From Amycolatopsis nivea (GTDB taxonomy: Bacteria; Actinomycetota; Actinomycetes; Mycobacteriales; Pseudonocardiaceae): DNA of 64,000 nucleotides. The stretch spans positions 1 through 64,000 of the forward strand of contig NZ_SDLT01000039.1 of the NCBI RefSeq assembly GCF_004522235.1, given 5' to 3'. The translations under genes and the position numbers were made by a program. The notes under the pieces were generated by a model. It saw only the letters and a list, made by a program, of their open reading frames with translations, did no database searches and was not told the origin of the DNA. Positions 51,913 to 60,101 of this stretch are shown here, one piece after another. Positions within the stretch are counted from its first letter, which is position 1; each line of letters opens with the position of its first letter.

Positions 51913-51953
51913 GGAAAAGGCCCCTCGAGGACGTTCCTCGAGGGGCCTTTTCC
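51913..51953. terminator. 19-bp perfect bidirectional terminator
   Basis: Arms 51913-51931 and 51935-51953 pair perfectly with a CGT loop and are framed by AAAA and TTTT inside the stem ends. It separates convergent phoH2 and guaB1. Confidence 0.9.
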
Positions 51954-51961
51954 AGGACTGC

Positions 51962-53401
51962 TTACCAGCCGGAAGGCAGCGGGCGTCCCTCGGCGAAACC
52001 GGCCGCCGACTGCACGCCCAGCACCGCGCGCTCGTGGAACTCCTCGATCGTGCGCGCGCCAGCGTACGTGCAGGACGAGCGGACGCCCGAGCAGATCGAG
52101 TCGATCAGGTCTTCGACGCCGGGCCGGTTCGGGTCCAGCGCCATCCGCGACGTGGAGATGCCCTCCTCGAACAGCGCCTTGCGCGCGCGGTCGAAGACGT
52201 TGTCCGTGCGCGTCCGGGCTCCGACGGCACGCTTCGACGCCATCCCGAACGACTCCTTGTACGGACGGCCCTGCTCGTCGTAGCGGAGGTCGCCGGGGGA
52301 TTCGTGGGTGCCGGCGAACCACGAGCCGACCATCGCCGCCGACGCGCCCGCGGCCAGTGCCAGCGCGACGTCGCGCGGGTGTCGCACGCCGCCGTCGGCC
52401 CAGACGTGTTTGCCCAGCTCACGCGCGGCGGCGGCGCATTCCGCGACCGCCGAGAACTGCGGGCGGCCGACGCCGGTCATCATCCGCGTGGTGCACATCG
52501 CGCCGGGGCCGACGCCGACCTTGATGACGTCCGCGCCCGCGTGGATGAGGTCGCGGGTGCCTTCGGCGGTCACGACGTTGCCCGCCACGACCGGCACCTT
52601 CGGCGACACCGAACGAACCGCCTTGAGCGCGGCGATCATCTTTTCCTGGTGCCCGTGCGCGGTGTCGACGACCAGCGTGTCGACGCCCGCGGCCAGCACC
52701 GCTTCGGCCTTCGCCGCGACGTCGCCGTTCACGCCGACCGCGGCGGCGACGCGCAGCTTCCCGTCAGCGTCGGCGGCCGGGGTGTAGATCTCCGAACGCA
52801 GCGCGCCCACCGCGGTCAGGACACCGGCGAGGCGACCCTCGGCGTCGAGACCGAGGGCGAGCCGTCCGCCGTGGCTGTGGAGGAGTTCGAAAACCTCGCG
52901 CGGCGGCGTGTCCAGCGGCACGGCGACGACAGCGGGCTCGGCGACGTCGGCCAGCCGCGCGAAGCGGTCGACACCGGCGCAGGCGGCCTCGTCCACGACT
53001 CCGACCGGCTTGCCGTCGCCGTCGACGATGACGACCGCGCCGTGTGCTCGTTTGTGCACGAGGTTGAGGGCATCGGCCACCGCGTCGCCGCCGGTGAGGA
53101 CCAGCGGCGTGTCCCAGACGGCGTGTCGGGACTTCACCCAGGAGACGATTTCGGCCACCGCGGCCGTGTCGACGTCCTGCGGAAGCACGACGAGCCCGCC
53201 GCGGCGAGCGACGGTCTCGGCCATCCGCCGCCCGGCGACGGCCGTCATGTTGGCCACCACCAAGGGGATCGTCGCGCCAGTGCCGTCCACAGTGGACAAG
53301 TCGACGCCGAAGCGGGATTCCACGTCCGAACGGTTCGGCAGCAGGAACACGTCGTCGTAGGTCAGGTCGTGAGCGGGCACGTGCCCATCCAGAAAGCGCA
53401 C
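51962..53401 (-). CDS. guaB1: GuaB1: IMPDH-related GMP reductase
   Basis: This 479-residue TIM-barrel protein has the IMPDH/GMPR signatures: DVFLLPNRSDV start, a CBS pair inserted (about 95-205), GVGPGAMCTTRM with Cys303, DGGVRHPRDVALALAAGA and the flap-region end EGISTSRM. Actinobacterial GuaB1 proteins act as GMP reductase in purine recycling rather than IMP dehydrogenase; assignment rests on family resemblance to Rv1843c. Start GTG 53401 has TAGCCT 8 nt upstream, a leaderless pattern. Confidence 0.88.
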   Translation of the reverse strand: MRFLDGHVPAHDLTYDDVFLLPNRSDVESRFGVDLSTVDGTGATIPLVVANMTAVAGRRMAETVARRGGLVVLPQDVDTAAVAEIVSWVKSRHAVWDTPLVLTGGDAVADALNLVHKRAHGAVVIVDGDGKPVGVVDEAACAGVDRFARLADVAEPAVVAVPLDTPPREVFELLHSHGGRLALGLDAEGRLAGVLTAVGALRSEIYTPAADADGKLRVAAAVGVNGDVAAKAEAVLAAGVDTLVVDTAHGHQEKMIAALKAVRSVSPKVPVVAGNVVTAEGTRDLIHAGADVIKVGVGPGAMCTTRMMTGVGRPQFSAVAECAAAARELGKHVWADGGVRHPRDVALALAAGASAAMVGSWFAGTHESPGDLRYDEQGRPYKESFGMASKRAVGARTRTDNVFDRARKALFEEGISTSRMALDPNRPGVEDLIDSICSGVRSSCTYAGARTIEEFHERAVLGVQSAAGFAEGRPLPSGW

Positions 53402-53409
53402 GAGTCACC

Positions 53410-53415
53410 AGGCTA
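53410..53415 (-). promoter_or_regulatory. Leaderless -10 element of guaB1
   Basis: TAGCCT on the minus strand, followed by 8 nt and GTG at 53401. Confidence 0.45.
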
Positions 53416-53468
53416 CGTGGCTTGCGCGCGGGACGCTAACCCGGCGTGGCCCGTGGGACAATGGAGAG

Positions 53469-53936
53469 GTGGACAGCCGTGATCGCGACGACCAGGGGCG
53501 CGCCCGCAACGCCCGCCCTCGTGATGGCCTCGGCCGCCCGTTGCCGTACGGCTCCGACGGCGTGCCGCGCCAGCCGGAAGGCGTGCAGCGAACCCCGGAG
53601 GAGACCCTGGCGGAGGCACAGGACCTGCTGGACGCCGGCCGCCCGTTCCACGCCCACGAGGTCTTCGAGGACGCGTGGAAGACGACGGACGGCCCGGAAC
53701 GCGAACTGTGGCGCGGCCTGGCCCAGCTGGCGGTGGGGCTGACACACGCGTTGCGGGGGAACGGGAACGGGGCGGTCGCGCTGCTGGAGCGGGGTGCGGA
53801 GAACATCGCGCCGTTTGCCGAGGTACCGCCGCACGGGATCGACGTGGCTGGGCTGCAGAGGTGGGCGCAAGCGCTTGCGGCGGAGGCGCGGGAGCGGGCT
53901 CGGGTGGAGCCGGAGGTTCCTCGGCTGGCTCCGTAG
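53469..53936 (+). CDS. DUF309-family protein
   Basis: This 155-residue protein has a disordered N-terminus (about 1-45) and a helical DUF309 domain with LLDAGRPFHAHEVFEDAWKT and a later HALRGNGNGAVALLERG. The His-x3-Phe/Glu helix pair is the family hallmark; function unknown. The GTG has GGAGAG immediately upstream. It is divergent from guaB1 across 67 bp. Confidence 0.85.
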   Translation: MDSRDRDDQGRARNARPRDGLGRPLPYGSDGVPRQPEGVQRTPEETLAEAQDLLDAGRPFHAHEVFEDAWKTTDGPERELWRGLAQLAVGLTHALRGNGNGAVALLERGAENIAPFAEVPPHGIDVAGLQRWAQALAAEARERARVEPEVPRLAP

Positions 53937-54336
53937 ACGGGGTTGCTTCGGGGCTGAGCGGGTTGGGTTTTGCCTGCGCTGGGGGTCTCGCTGCGTTGCC
54001 TGGGCGCTCGGATTGTGCGGCGGGCTTTGGTGCGGTTCCGCGCGACTGCAGGTCGGGCGGTCGCGCGGACTTCTGTGCGGCTCAGCGCGGCTGCCGGTCG
54101 AGGTCGGGCGGCTACGTGGCGCGGATCGAGCGGCGATGCGGGCTGATCAAGTAGCAGGCAGCGGCCGGTCGTGAGCCGGGCAGTTCGGCGGATGCGGTCT
54201 GTGAGGCGGCAACTGCGCTCAGATCGAGGACAGGCAGGCTGGCGTTCAGGCTGAACGCAAACGCTTCCGCCAGCCGATCTCGTAACTCGCCGGGCAGGGC
54301 GACAGACATGCCGCCCCGCCCGGCGAGAAAGGGTGG
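53937..54336. other. Gap between DUF309 and the MBL gene
   Basis: No convincing gene is seen in these 400 bp. A minus-strand 65-codon frame (54112-54309, MSVALPGELRDRLAEAF start) reads naturally but lacks a ribosome site and family, so I do not call it. The stretch near 53990-54110 is simple G/C-rich text. Confidence 0.5.
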
Positions 54337-54960
54337 TCAGGCGGCGGGCCAGTCGGCCGATCCCGCTTTTTCCTTGCCGATGGTCGTCGCTTCGCCGTGG
54401 CCGGTGCGGACGATCGTCGCGTCGGGGAGGGGGAAGAGGCGGTCTCGGATGGACTTCACGATGGTCGGGTAGTCGGAGTACGAGCGGCCGGTCGCGCCGG
54501 GGCCGCCGTTGAACAGGGTGTCTCCGGTGAAGAGGACTTCCAGGTCGGGGCTGTGCAGGCAGATCGCGCCGGGGGCGTGGCCCGGCGTGTGCAGCACGGT
54601 GAGGTCGGTGCCCGCGACGGTGATGACCTGTCCGTCGGCCAGGTCATCGTCGGGGGCGCGGTCCGGGTGGGTCAGGTCCCAGACGACGCGGTCGGCCGGG
54701 TGCAGCAGGATCGGGGCGCCGGTGCGGTCGGCCAGCGCGGGGGCGGCGTTGACGTGGTCGTTGTGCGCGTGGGTGCAGACAATCGCGCGGACTGTGCGTT
54801 CTCCGACTACGTCCGCGATGGCGTCCGCGTCGTGCGCGGCGTCGATCACGATCACCTCGGAGCCGTCGCCGACTATCCAGACGTTGTTGTCCACGTCCCA
54901 GCTGCCGCCGTCGAGCTCGAACACGCCCGACGTGACCAGGTTCTGCACTATGGCCGTCAT
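54337..54960 (-). CDS. Metallo-beta-lactamase-fold hydrolase (glyoxalase II-like)
   Basis: This 207-residue protein has CTHAHNDHVNAAP (HxHxDH), GHAPGAICLH and LFTGDTLF plus GHGEATT, which supply all expected zinc ligands. It resembles Rv2260-type proteins that accompany mycothiol-dependent formaldehyde dehydrogenase, suggesting thioester or mycothiol-conjugate hydrolysis, but no such dehydrogenase is next to it here. The ATG at 54960 lies 7 nt after TAGGGT, so it is leaderless. Confidence 0.85.
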   Translation of the reverse strand: MTAIVQNLVTSGVFELDGGSWDVDNNVWIVGDGSEVIVIDAAHDADAIADVVGERTVRAIVCTHAHNDHVNAAPALADRTGAPILLHPADRVVWDLTHPDRAPDDDLADGQVITVAGTDLTVLHTPGHAPGAICLHSPDLEVLFTGDTLFNGGPGATGRSYSDYPTIVKSIRDRLFPLPDATIVRTGHGEATTIGKEKAGSADWPAA

Positions 54961-54967
54961 GCCGCAG

Positions 54968-54973
54968 ACCCTA
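54968..54973 (-). promoter_or_regulatory. Leaderless -10 element of the MBL gene
   Basis: TAGGGT on the minus strand, then 7 nt and ATG at 54960. Confidence 0.5.
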
Positions 54974-55015
54974 GTGGCCCGCGAGGCATACCGCCGGTAC
55001 CTACTTTCGAGTATC

Positions 55016-55030
55016 CTTACTCGCGGTAAG
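55016..55030. promoter_or_regulatory. CTTAC-N5-GTAAG candidate operator
   Basis: An inverted repeat with TCGCG spacer lies 25 bp before the flavin oxidoreductase start, overlapping its promoter region and near the divergent MBL promoter. It resembles the palindrome before the AcrA1-like gene (3778-3793). Confidence 0.45.
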
Positions 55031-55054
55031 TTAGCCGCGACGACGGGACTGCTC

Positions 55055-56275
55055 ATGACCGACCCCCGGGATCTGCTCGCCGAACCGCTCAAACTGCACT
55101 GCGGGGCCGTGCTGCCGCATCGGATCGCGAAGTCGGCGCTCAGCGAGCAGCTTGGCGACCGTCGCAACGCGCCTTCTGCCGAGCTCGCGCAGCTGTACCG
55201 GACCTGGGCGCGTGGGGGCGCGGGTCTGCTGGTGACCGGCAATGTGATGGTCGATCCCACCGCGCTCGGCGAACCGCGCAACGTCGCGGTGCCCGCCGAG
55301 CCCGACCCGGCGGCGTACCGGTCGTGGGCGCGGGCCGTCGACGGCACGGACGCACAGTTGTGGGTGCAGCTCAACCATCCCGGACGGCAGAGTCCGCGGT
55401 ATTTGTCTCGCCAGCCGGTCGCGCCGTCGGCGGTGCCGTTCGGCGACCGAGGAGTGCGGACGGCGTTCGCCGCGCCGCGGGCGTTGACCGGGGACGAGAT
55501 CGAAGCGGTGGTGGCGAGGTTCGCGGTGTCGGCGCGGACGTTCGTCGACGCCGGGTTCGCCGGGATCCAGATCCACGGCGCGCACGGGTACCTGATTTCG
55601 CAGTTCCTGTCGCCGTTGGTGAACCGTCGTGACGACGAATGGGGGCGCGACCGCAGCCGGTTCCTGCTTGAGGTGGTGCGCGCGGTCCGGGACGCGGTGG
55701 GGGATCGCGTGCCGGTTTCGGTGAAGCTCAACAGCGCTGACTTCCAGCGCGGCGGCTTCGACGAGGACGAGTCGTTGCAGGTGGTCCGGGCGCTGGGCGA
55801 GGCCGGGATCGATCTGTTGGAGATTTCCGGCGGCACCTACGAGCGGGCCGTGATGATGGGGTCCGGCCGGGCGAGCACGCAGCGGCGGGAAGCGTATTTC
55901 CTGGACTACGCGGCGAAAGCCCGTCAGATCAGCGACGTCGCGCTGATGGTCACCGGCGGGTTCACCACGGCGGCGGGCATGGCGGAGGCGCTGGAATCCG
56001 GTGCGCTGGACGTGATCGGGATCGGCCGTCCGTTCACTGTGGACCCCGGGTTGCCGGGCCGGTTGCTCGCGGGCGAGGACGTGCGGGCCGAACGCCGTTG
56101 CCCGCGCACGGGAATCCGGCTCGCCGACAGCCTGCTCGAGATCCAGTGGCACACCCAGCAGATGCACCGCGTCGCCGCGGGCAAACCGGTGGACCTGAAG
56201 CGCGGCGCGTTGCGCGCGTTCGCCCAGGCCGGGCTCAGCGATCCGCTGAACGCGTTTCGGCGGGTCCGCGCCTGA
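55055..56275 (+). CDS. NADH:flavin oxidoreductase (old yellow enzyme family)
   Basis: This 406-residue FMN TIM-barrel has LWVQLNHPGRQSP, IQIHGAHGYLISQFLSPLVNRRDDEWG (family signature with the substrate-binding His) and LMVTGGFTTAAGMAEALESGALDVIGIGRPF for FMN phosphate binding. Old yellow enzymes reduce activated alkenes with NAD(P)H. No Cys cluster or second domain for 2,4-dienoyl-CoA reductase is present. The 3' end overlaps the convergent Pr6Pr gene by 41 bp. Confidence 0.88.
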   Translation: MTDPRDLLAEPLKLHCGAVLPHRIAKSALSEQLGDRRNAPSAELAQLYRTWARGGAGLLVTGNVMVDPTALGEPRNVAVPAEPDPAAYRSWARAVDGTDAQLWVQLNHPGRQSPRYLSRQPVAPSAVPFGDRGVRTAFAAPRALTGDEIEAVVARFAVSARTFVDAGFAGIQIHGAHGYLISQFLSPLVNRRDDEWGRDRSRFLLEVVRAVRDAVGDRVPVSVKLNSADFQRGGFDEDESLQVVRALGEAGIDLLEISGGTYERAVMMGSGRASTQRREAYFLDYAAKARQISDVALMVTGGFTTAAGMAEALESGALDVIGIGRPFTVDPGLPGRLLAGEDVRAERRCPRTGIRLADSLLEIQWHTQQMHRVAAGKPVDLKRGALRAFAQAGLSDPLNAFRRVRA

Positions 56276-56882
56276 GCCGCGGGTCGGCGGCCCGGGCACC
56301 GCTGGCGAGTGCGATGAAGAAGACGCCGATGAGCAGGCAGTTCAGCGCGACCTGCCCGTAGCCGAGGTTGTCAGCGTTGACGAACGGGTACGGGTAGTAG
56401 CCGTCGATCGCACCGCGGACGAGCGTGAAAGCCAGCCACACCAAGGGATAGGCGAGCGACCACCAGACGGTGCGCCATGCCAGCACCCGCGGAGCGAAGA
56501 GCAGCCAGCCGAGTACGCACAGCACCGGGCTGACGCGGTGCAGCAGGATGTCCGCGGCCAGGCCGAGCCCGTGCAGCTGGTACAGCCCGGCGAGCGCGAC
56601 CTGGTACACGACCCCGGTGACCACGATCCCGACCAGCGCGTCGAGCCACAGCACGCGCATCAGCGGCGAGGTGCCGCGTCCGCGGGCGAAAGCCGCGCTG
56701 GTGACGAGGACGAGGACGTTCGAGATGATCGTGAAATAGGTGAACAGGTTCGCGACTCGTCCGCCGAAGCTGACGTACCGTCCCTGCGGCGGCACCAGCG
56801 CGACGATCTGGATCACGAGCGCGGCCACCACGACGACCGCGGTCACCCCGAACCACAGCCGGGCCAACGCTTTCGACGACAT
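56235..56882 (-). CDS. Pr6Pr-family membrane protein
   Basis: This 215-residue protein has six transmembrane helices with YFTIISNVLVLVTSAAF, LHRVSPVLCVLGWLLFAP and GYYPYPFVNADNLG, the features of the actinobacterial Pr6Pr (six-helix) family, related to the FAR-17a/AIG1 group. Function unknown. The start ATG 56882 lies 7 nt after TACTGT (leaderless). It overlaps the OYE gene tail. Confidence 0.8.
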   Translation of the reverse strand: MSSKALARLWFGVTAVVVVAALVIQIVALVPPQGRYVSFGGRVANLFTYFTIISNVLVLVTSAAFARGRGTSPLMRVLWLDALVGIVVTGVVYQVALAGLYQLHGLGLAADILLHRVSPVLCVLGWLLFAPRVLAWRTVWWSLAYPLVWLAFTLVRGAIDGYYPYPFVNADNLGYGQVALNCLLIGVFFIALASGARAADPRLRRGPAETRSADR

Positions 56883-56889
56883 ACCGCTG

Positions 56890-56895
56890 ACAGTA
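56890..56895 (-). promoter_or_regulatory. Leaderless -10 element of the Pr6Pr gene
   Basis: TACTGT on the minus strand, then 7 nt and ATG at 56882. Confidence 0.5.
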
Positions 56896-56998
56896 CGGCT
56901 CCGGAGCGGGTCCGCCCGGCCCGGCCCGACCATGTTCGGTCGAGCCGGGGCCGGGTGAACCTGCCCGGATGCCCGCCCGCGGCGCGGGGACTACCGCA

Positions 56999-58303
56999 TC
57001 ACCGCACCGCCTTCACCAAAGCGGGCACGAAGACCGACGCGTCGATCGTGCCCCAGCCGCTCGCGATGTCGTAGCCCGGACCGGCCTTGAAGCCTTCGAC
57101 GTCCCACTGGCTGTTGTCGCCCTTGGTGACGTCGACGATCCCGGCCGCGGTGCCCTTCGGGCCCAGCTTCGAGTACAGCGCCGGGTTGATCTGGCCCAGC
57201 CGCCCGTGGTTGGCCTGCACGGCCAACGCCAGCACGCCGGCGAACAGCGGCGCCGACTGCGACGTGCCCTGGACGCCTTCCATGCTGATGTCCGGGTACG
57301 ACCGCATCGTGCTGCCGGTGACCTTCTTGACGCGGTTCTGCCAGGACGGCCGCGCGTACGCCTTCGACAGGCCCGCGCCCTCGCTGAACCCGTTGTCCGC
57401 GGCGTTGACCAGGTCGTCGGGCTGGGTGCGGACGCCGTTCGCGTCGAGGTGCAGCTGGGTGCCGCCGAGCGCGGTGACGTTCGGGTCGCTGGCTGGCCAG
57501 CTCGCCACGCGGTACGGATACCGGCCGGGACCTTGCAGGTACGCCCCGGTCGGGCCGTCGTCGCCCGACGACGCCACCAGCGTGACGCCCGCCTTGCTCG
57601 CCCGTTCCAGCGCCGGGTCGAGGGTCTTGATCGACTCGAACGACGGGAAGTTCTCCTCGGTGGTGCCGAAGCTCATCGAAACCACGTCGGCGATGCGGTG
57701 CTCGGTCATGTAGTCGACCGCGTGCATCATTTCCGGCAGGCCGGCGAAGCCCTGCGTCTCGGCGACCGGGGTGGCGGCGACGACGATCTTCGCGCCCGGA
57801 GCCATCGCGTGCATCATCGTGACGTCGAGATCGGTTTCCCCGCCCCACGACTGGCAGGTGGCGGTGTCCACCCCGGGATCGGTGCACGCGGGCACCGCAC
57901 CGGACGGCTGCAGCACCTCGACGTTCGCCGGCGGCAGACCGTGCTGCCGGGAGTACTCGTCCAGCACCTGCTTGACCTTGTCGTCGCCGAACGACACGAG
58001 CGTGGCTACGGTGGACCCGGCGCCGGTGATGCCCTGGTTCCACAGCTTCGTGGCGTTGTACGCGCCGCTTTCCTTCGGCAGCTTGGCCATCGCCGCGTTG
58101 AGCCGTGCCACCCGCTCGCGCACCGTGGTCGCGCCGACGAACGACTGCGCGGCAGCCGAGAAGTGGTGTCGCGGCGGCTGCTGCGGCGGCGCCGGCGCGG
58201 CACTGGCCGGTGCCGCCACCACGGTGGCGGCGAGCGCCACGCCCGCCAGCAGGGTCATCGGCCGCCCGAGTCCCCGGACGGCTGATTTCACCCGGAACGT
58301 CAT
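56999..58303 (-). CDS. Secreted S53 (sedolisin) family peptidase
   Basis: This 434-residue precursor has a Sec signal (about 1-36, ASA) and a sedolisin catalytic domain. The catalytic Glu156 and Asp160 lie in GGETDLDV, Ser348 in GTSQSAPL, an oxyanion Asp in ASSGDDGP, and a calcium loop near the end (DVTKGDN...GPGYDIASGWG). The typical 150-200-residue pro-domain is missing; only about 40 residues separate signal and core, so folding help or an unusual activation is expected. AGGAG precedes the ATG. Confidence 0.85.
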   Translation of the reverse strand: MTFRVKSAVRGLGRPMTLLAGVALAATVVAAPASAAPAPPQQPPRHHFSAAAQSFVGATTVRERVARLNAAMAKLPKESGAYNATKLWNQGITGAGSTVATLVSFGDDKVKQVLDEYSRQHGLPPANVEVLQPSGAVPACTDPGVDTATCQSWGGETDLDVTMMHAMAPGAKIVVAATPVAETQGFAGLPEMMHAVDYMTEHRIADVVSMSFGTTEENFPSFESIKTLDPALERASKAGVTLVASSGDDGPTGAYLQGPGRYPYRVASWPASDPNVTALGGTQLHLDANGVRTQPDDLVNAADNGFSEGAGLSKAYARPSWQNRVKKVTGSTMRSYPDISMEGVQGTSQSAPLFAGVLALAVQANHGRLGQINPALYSKLGPKGTAAGIVDVTKGDNSQWDVEGFKAGPGYDIASGWGTIDASVFVPALVKAVR

Positions 58304-58460
58304 GCTTTTCTCCTATCGACGCAGGCCAGTGCTCCCACTCTCGGGTACGCGGCCACGGGTGCGACATCGACTTTCGTCGGGCGTTTTCCTGAGCACAGCG
58401 GGGAAAGCTGCCCGATGTCCGTAATGTGCCCTCTCATCCGGAGGGCAGGCGCGGCGATCA

Positions 58461-60032
58461 TCATCCGGATGCCTCCTCGGAACCGGACTGCTCCGCCTGG
58501 CTGGCGTCCGTCGCCGGACGGCTGCCGCGCAGCAGCCCGCGGACGGTGTCGATGGTGTCGGCCTCGCCGGGATCCTTGTCCGGCCGGTACCGCACCACCC
58601 GCGCGAACCGCAGCGCCAGCCCGCCCGGATACCGCGTGCTGACCTGCGCCCCGTCCAGCTCGATCTCGACCACCGTCTCCGGCCGCACGTGGACGGTCCA
58701 CCGGTCCCGGTGCGTCTCGATCTCCTGGAACCGCTCGGTCTGCCAGGCCAGCAGCTCGTCGGTAAGGCCCTTGAACGTCTTGCCCACCATGATCGGCGGC
58801 CCGCCGTCCGGATCGCGCGCGCCGAGGTGCAGGTTCGACAGTTTGCCGGTGCGCCGCCCGTGGCCCCATTCCGCCGCCAGCACCACCAGGTCGATGGTGT
58901 GCACCGGTTTCACTTTCAGCCACGCGCGCCCGCGCCGTCCGGCCGCGTAGATCGAATCGAGGTCCTTCACCATCACGCCCTCGTGCCCGGCGTCCATCGC
59001 CGCGTCGAGCACCGCCGCCGGCGAATCCGGCCGGACCGAGCCGGGGATCACGTGCTCACCCGCCACCCGGCGCAGTGCCTCGTTCCGTTCGGACAACGGC
59101 GCGTCGAGCAGATCGACCCCGTCCAGATGCAAGCAGTCGAAGAAGTACGGCCGCAGCAGCAACGCCCGCACCTGTTCGTCCCGCGTGCTGCCGAACCGGC
59201 TCATCGTTTCCTGGAACGGCCGCGGCCGCCCGTCGTCGGTGAGCGCGAGGGTCTCGCCGTCCAGCACCACCGATTCGCACGGGAGCGCCCGCACCAGCTC
59301 GACCAATTCGGCTACGCTGCCGGTGATTTCCCGCAGCGTGCGCGTGTACACGTGCACTTCCGCGCCGCGCCGGTGCACTTGGATCCGCGCACCGTCCATT
59401 TTGTACTCGACGATCGCGTTCCCGTGCTCCGTCACGGCTTCCTCCAGCGATTCCGCCGGCGACGCGAGCATCGGCCGCACCGGACGGCCCAGCTCCAGCC
59501 CGAATTCCGCGAGCGCCGCCGCGCCCCCGGTGAGCGCCGCCTGTCCGGTGACCGGCAGCCGCCCGGACAGCATGAACGCGCGCCGCACCTGGTCGACCTC
59601 CACCTCGGCCGCCGCCGCGACCGCGTCGACCATCACGCCTTCCAGCGCGCCCTGCCGTAGCTCCCCGGTGACGAGCCGGAACACGAACTCCTGCTCGGCC
59701 CTGGTCAGCCGGGAGAACAGCGCGGCGAGCACCTCCGCCCGGCGCTTCACCGAACCCGCGCCCGCCGCGGCCGCAACCTCGGTGAGCGCGACGTCGACCT
59801 CCGCCACCGAGACGGCAGGCGCGGCCGCGGGTTCGACGGCGAGGTCGGCGAGCGTGCGCCAGCCGGCGCCGAGCCGGTCCTGGGCGGTCTGCCCGGTGAG
59901 ATACGCGATTACCGCGGGCAGTTCGCCGGGTTCGGCCGCGCGCAGCACGGCGGCCAGCACGGCGATTTTCGTTTTCCGTGACCGCGTGGCCGCCAGTTCG
60001 GCGGAGGCGGTGACGAGGTCGGTGAACAACAC
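58461..60032 (-). CDS. ATP-dependent DNA ligase (LigB-like)
   Basis: This 523-residue ligase has an N-terminal DNA-binding domain (about 1-185), the adenylation motif I with Lys211 (EYKMDGARIQ), motif III (SRFGSTRDEQ region, PYFFDCLHLDG), motif IV (EGVMVKDL), motif V (WLKVKP) and an OB-fold (about 425-510). The layout equals mycobacterial LigB (Rv3062), a dispensable nick-joining ligase beside the NAD-dependent LigA. The GTG at 60032 is assumed as start. Confidence 0.9.
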   Translation of the reverse strand: MLFTDLVTASAELAATRSRKTKIAVLAAVLRAAEPGELPAVIAYLTGQTAQDRLGAGWRTLADLAVEPAAAPAVSVAEVDVALTEVAAAAGAGSVKRRAEVLAALFSRLTRAEQEFVFRLVTGELRQGALEGVMVDAVAAAAEVEVDQVRRAFMLSGRLPVTGQAALTGGAAALAEFGLELGRPVRPMLASPAESLEEAVTEHGNAIVEYKMDGARIQVHRRGAEVHVYTRTLREITGSVAELVELVRALPCESVVLDGETLALTDDGRPRPFQETMSRFGSTRDEQVRALLLRPYFFDCLHLDGVDLLDAPLSERNEALRRVAGEHVIPGSVRPDSPAAVLDAAMDAGHEGVMVKDLDSIYAAGRRGRAWLKVKPVHTIDLVVLAAEWGHGRRTGKLSNLHLGARDPDGGPPIMVGKTFKGLTDELLAWQTERFQEIETHRDRWTVHVRPETVVEIELDGAQVSTRYPGGLALRFARVVRYRPDKDPGEADTIDTVRGLLRGSRPATDASQAEQSGSEEASG

Positions 60033-60101
60033 CCGGCCATCATCGCCCCCGCCACCGACAAAAACTCCCGCTCCAGCCTCGGCCGGGTGAAAAAGAGCTG
60101 G

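Noticed and set aside
54112..54309. 65-codon minus-strand ORF after the MBL gene
   Set aside because: Reads fairly naturally but has no Shine-Dalgarno or leaderless -10, no known family and no conserved context.
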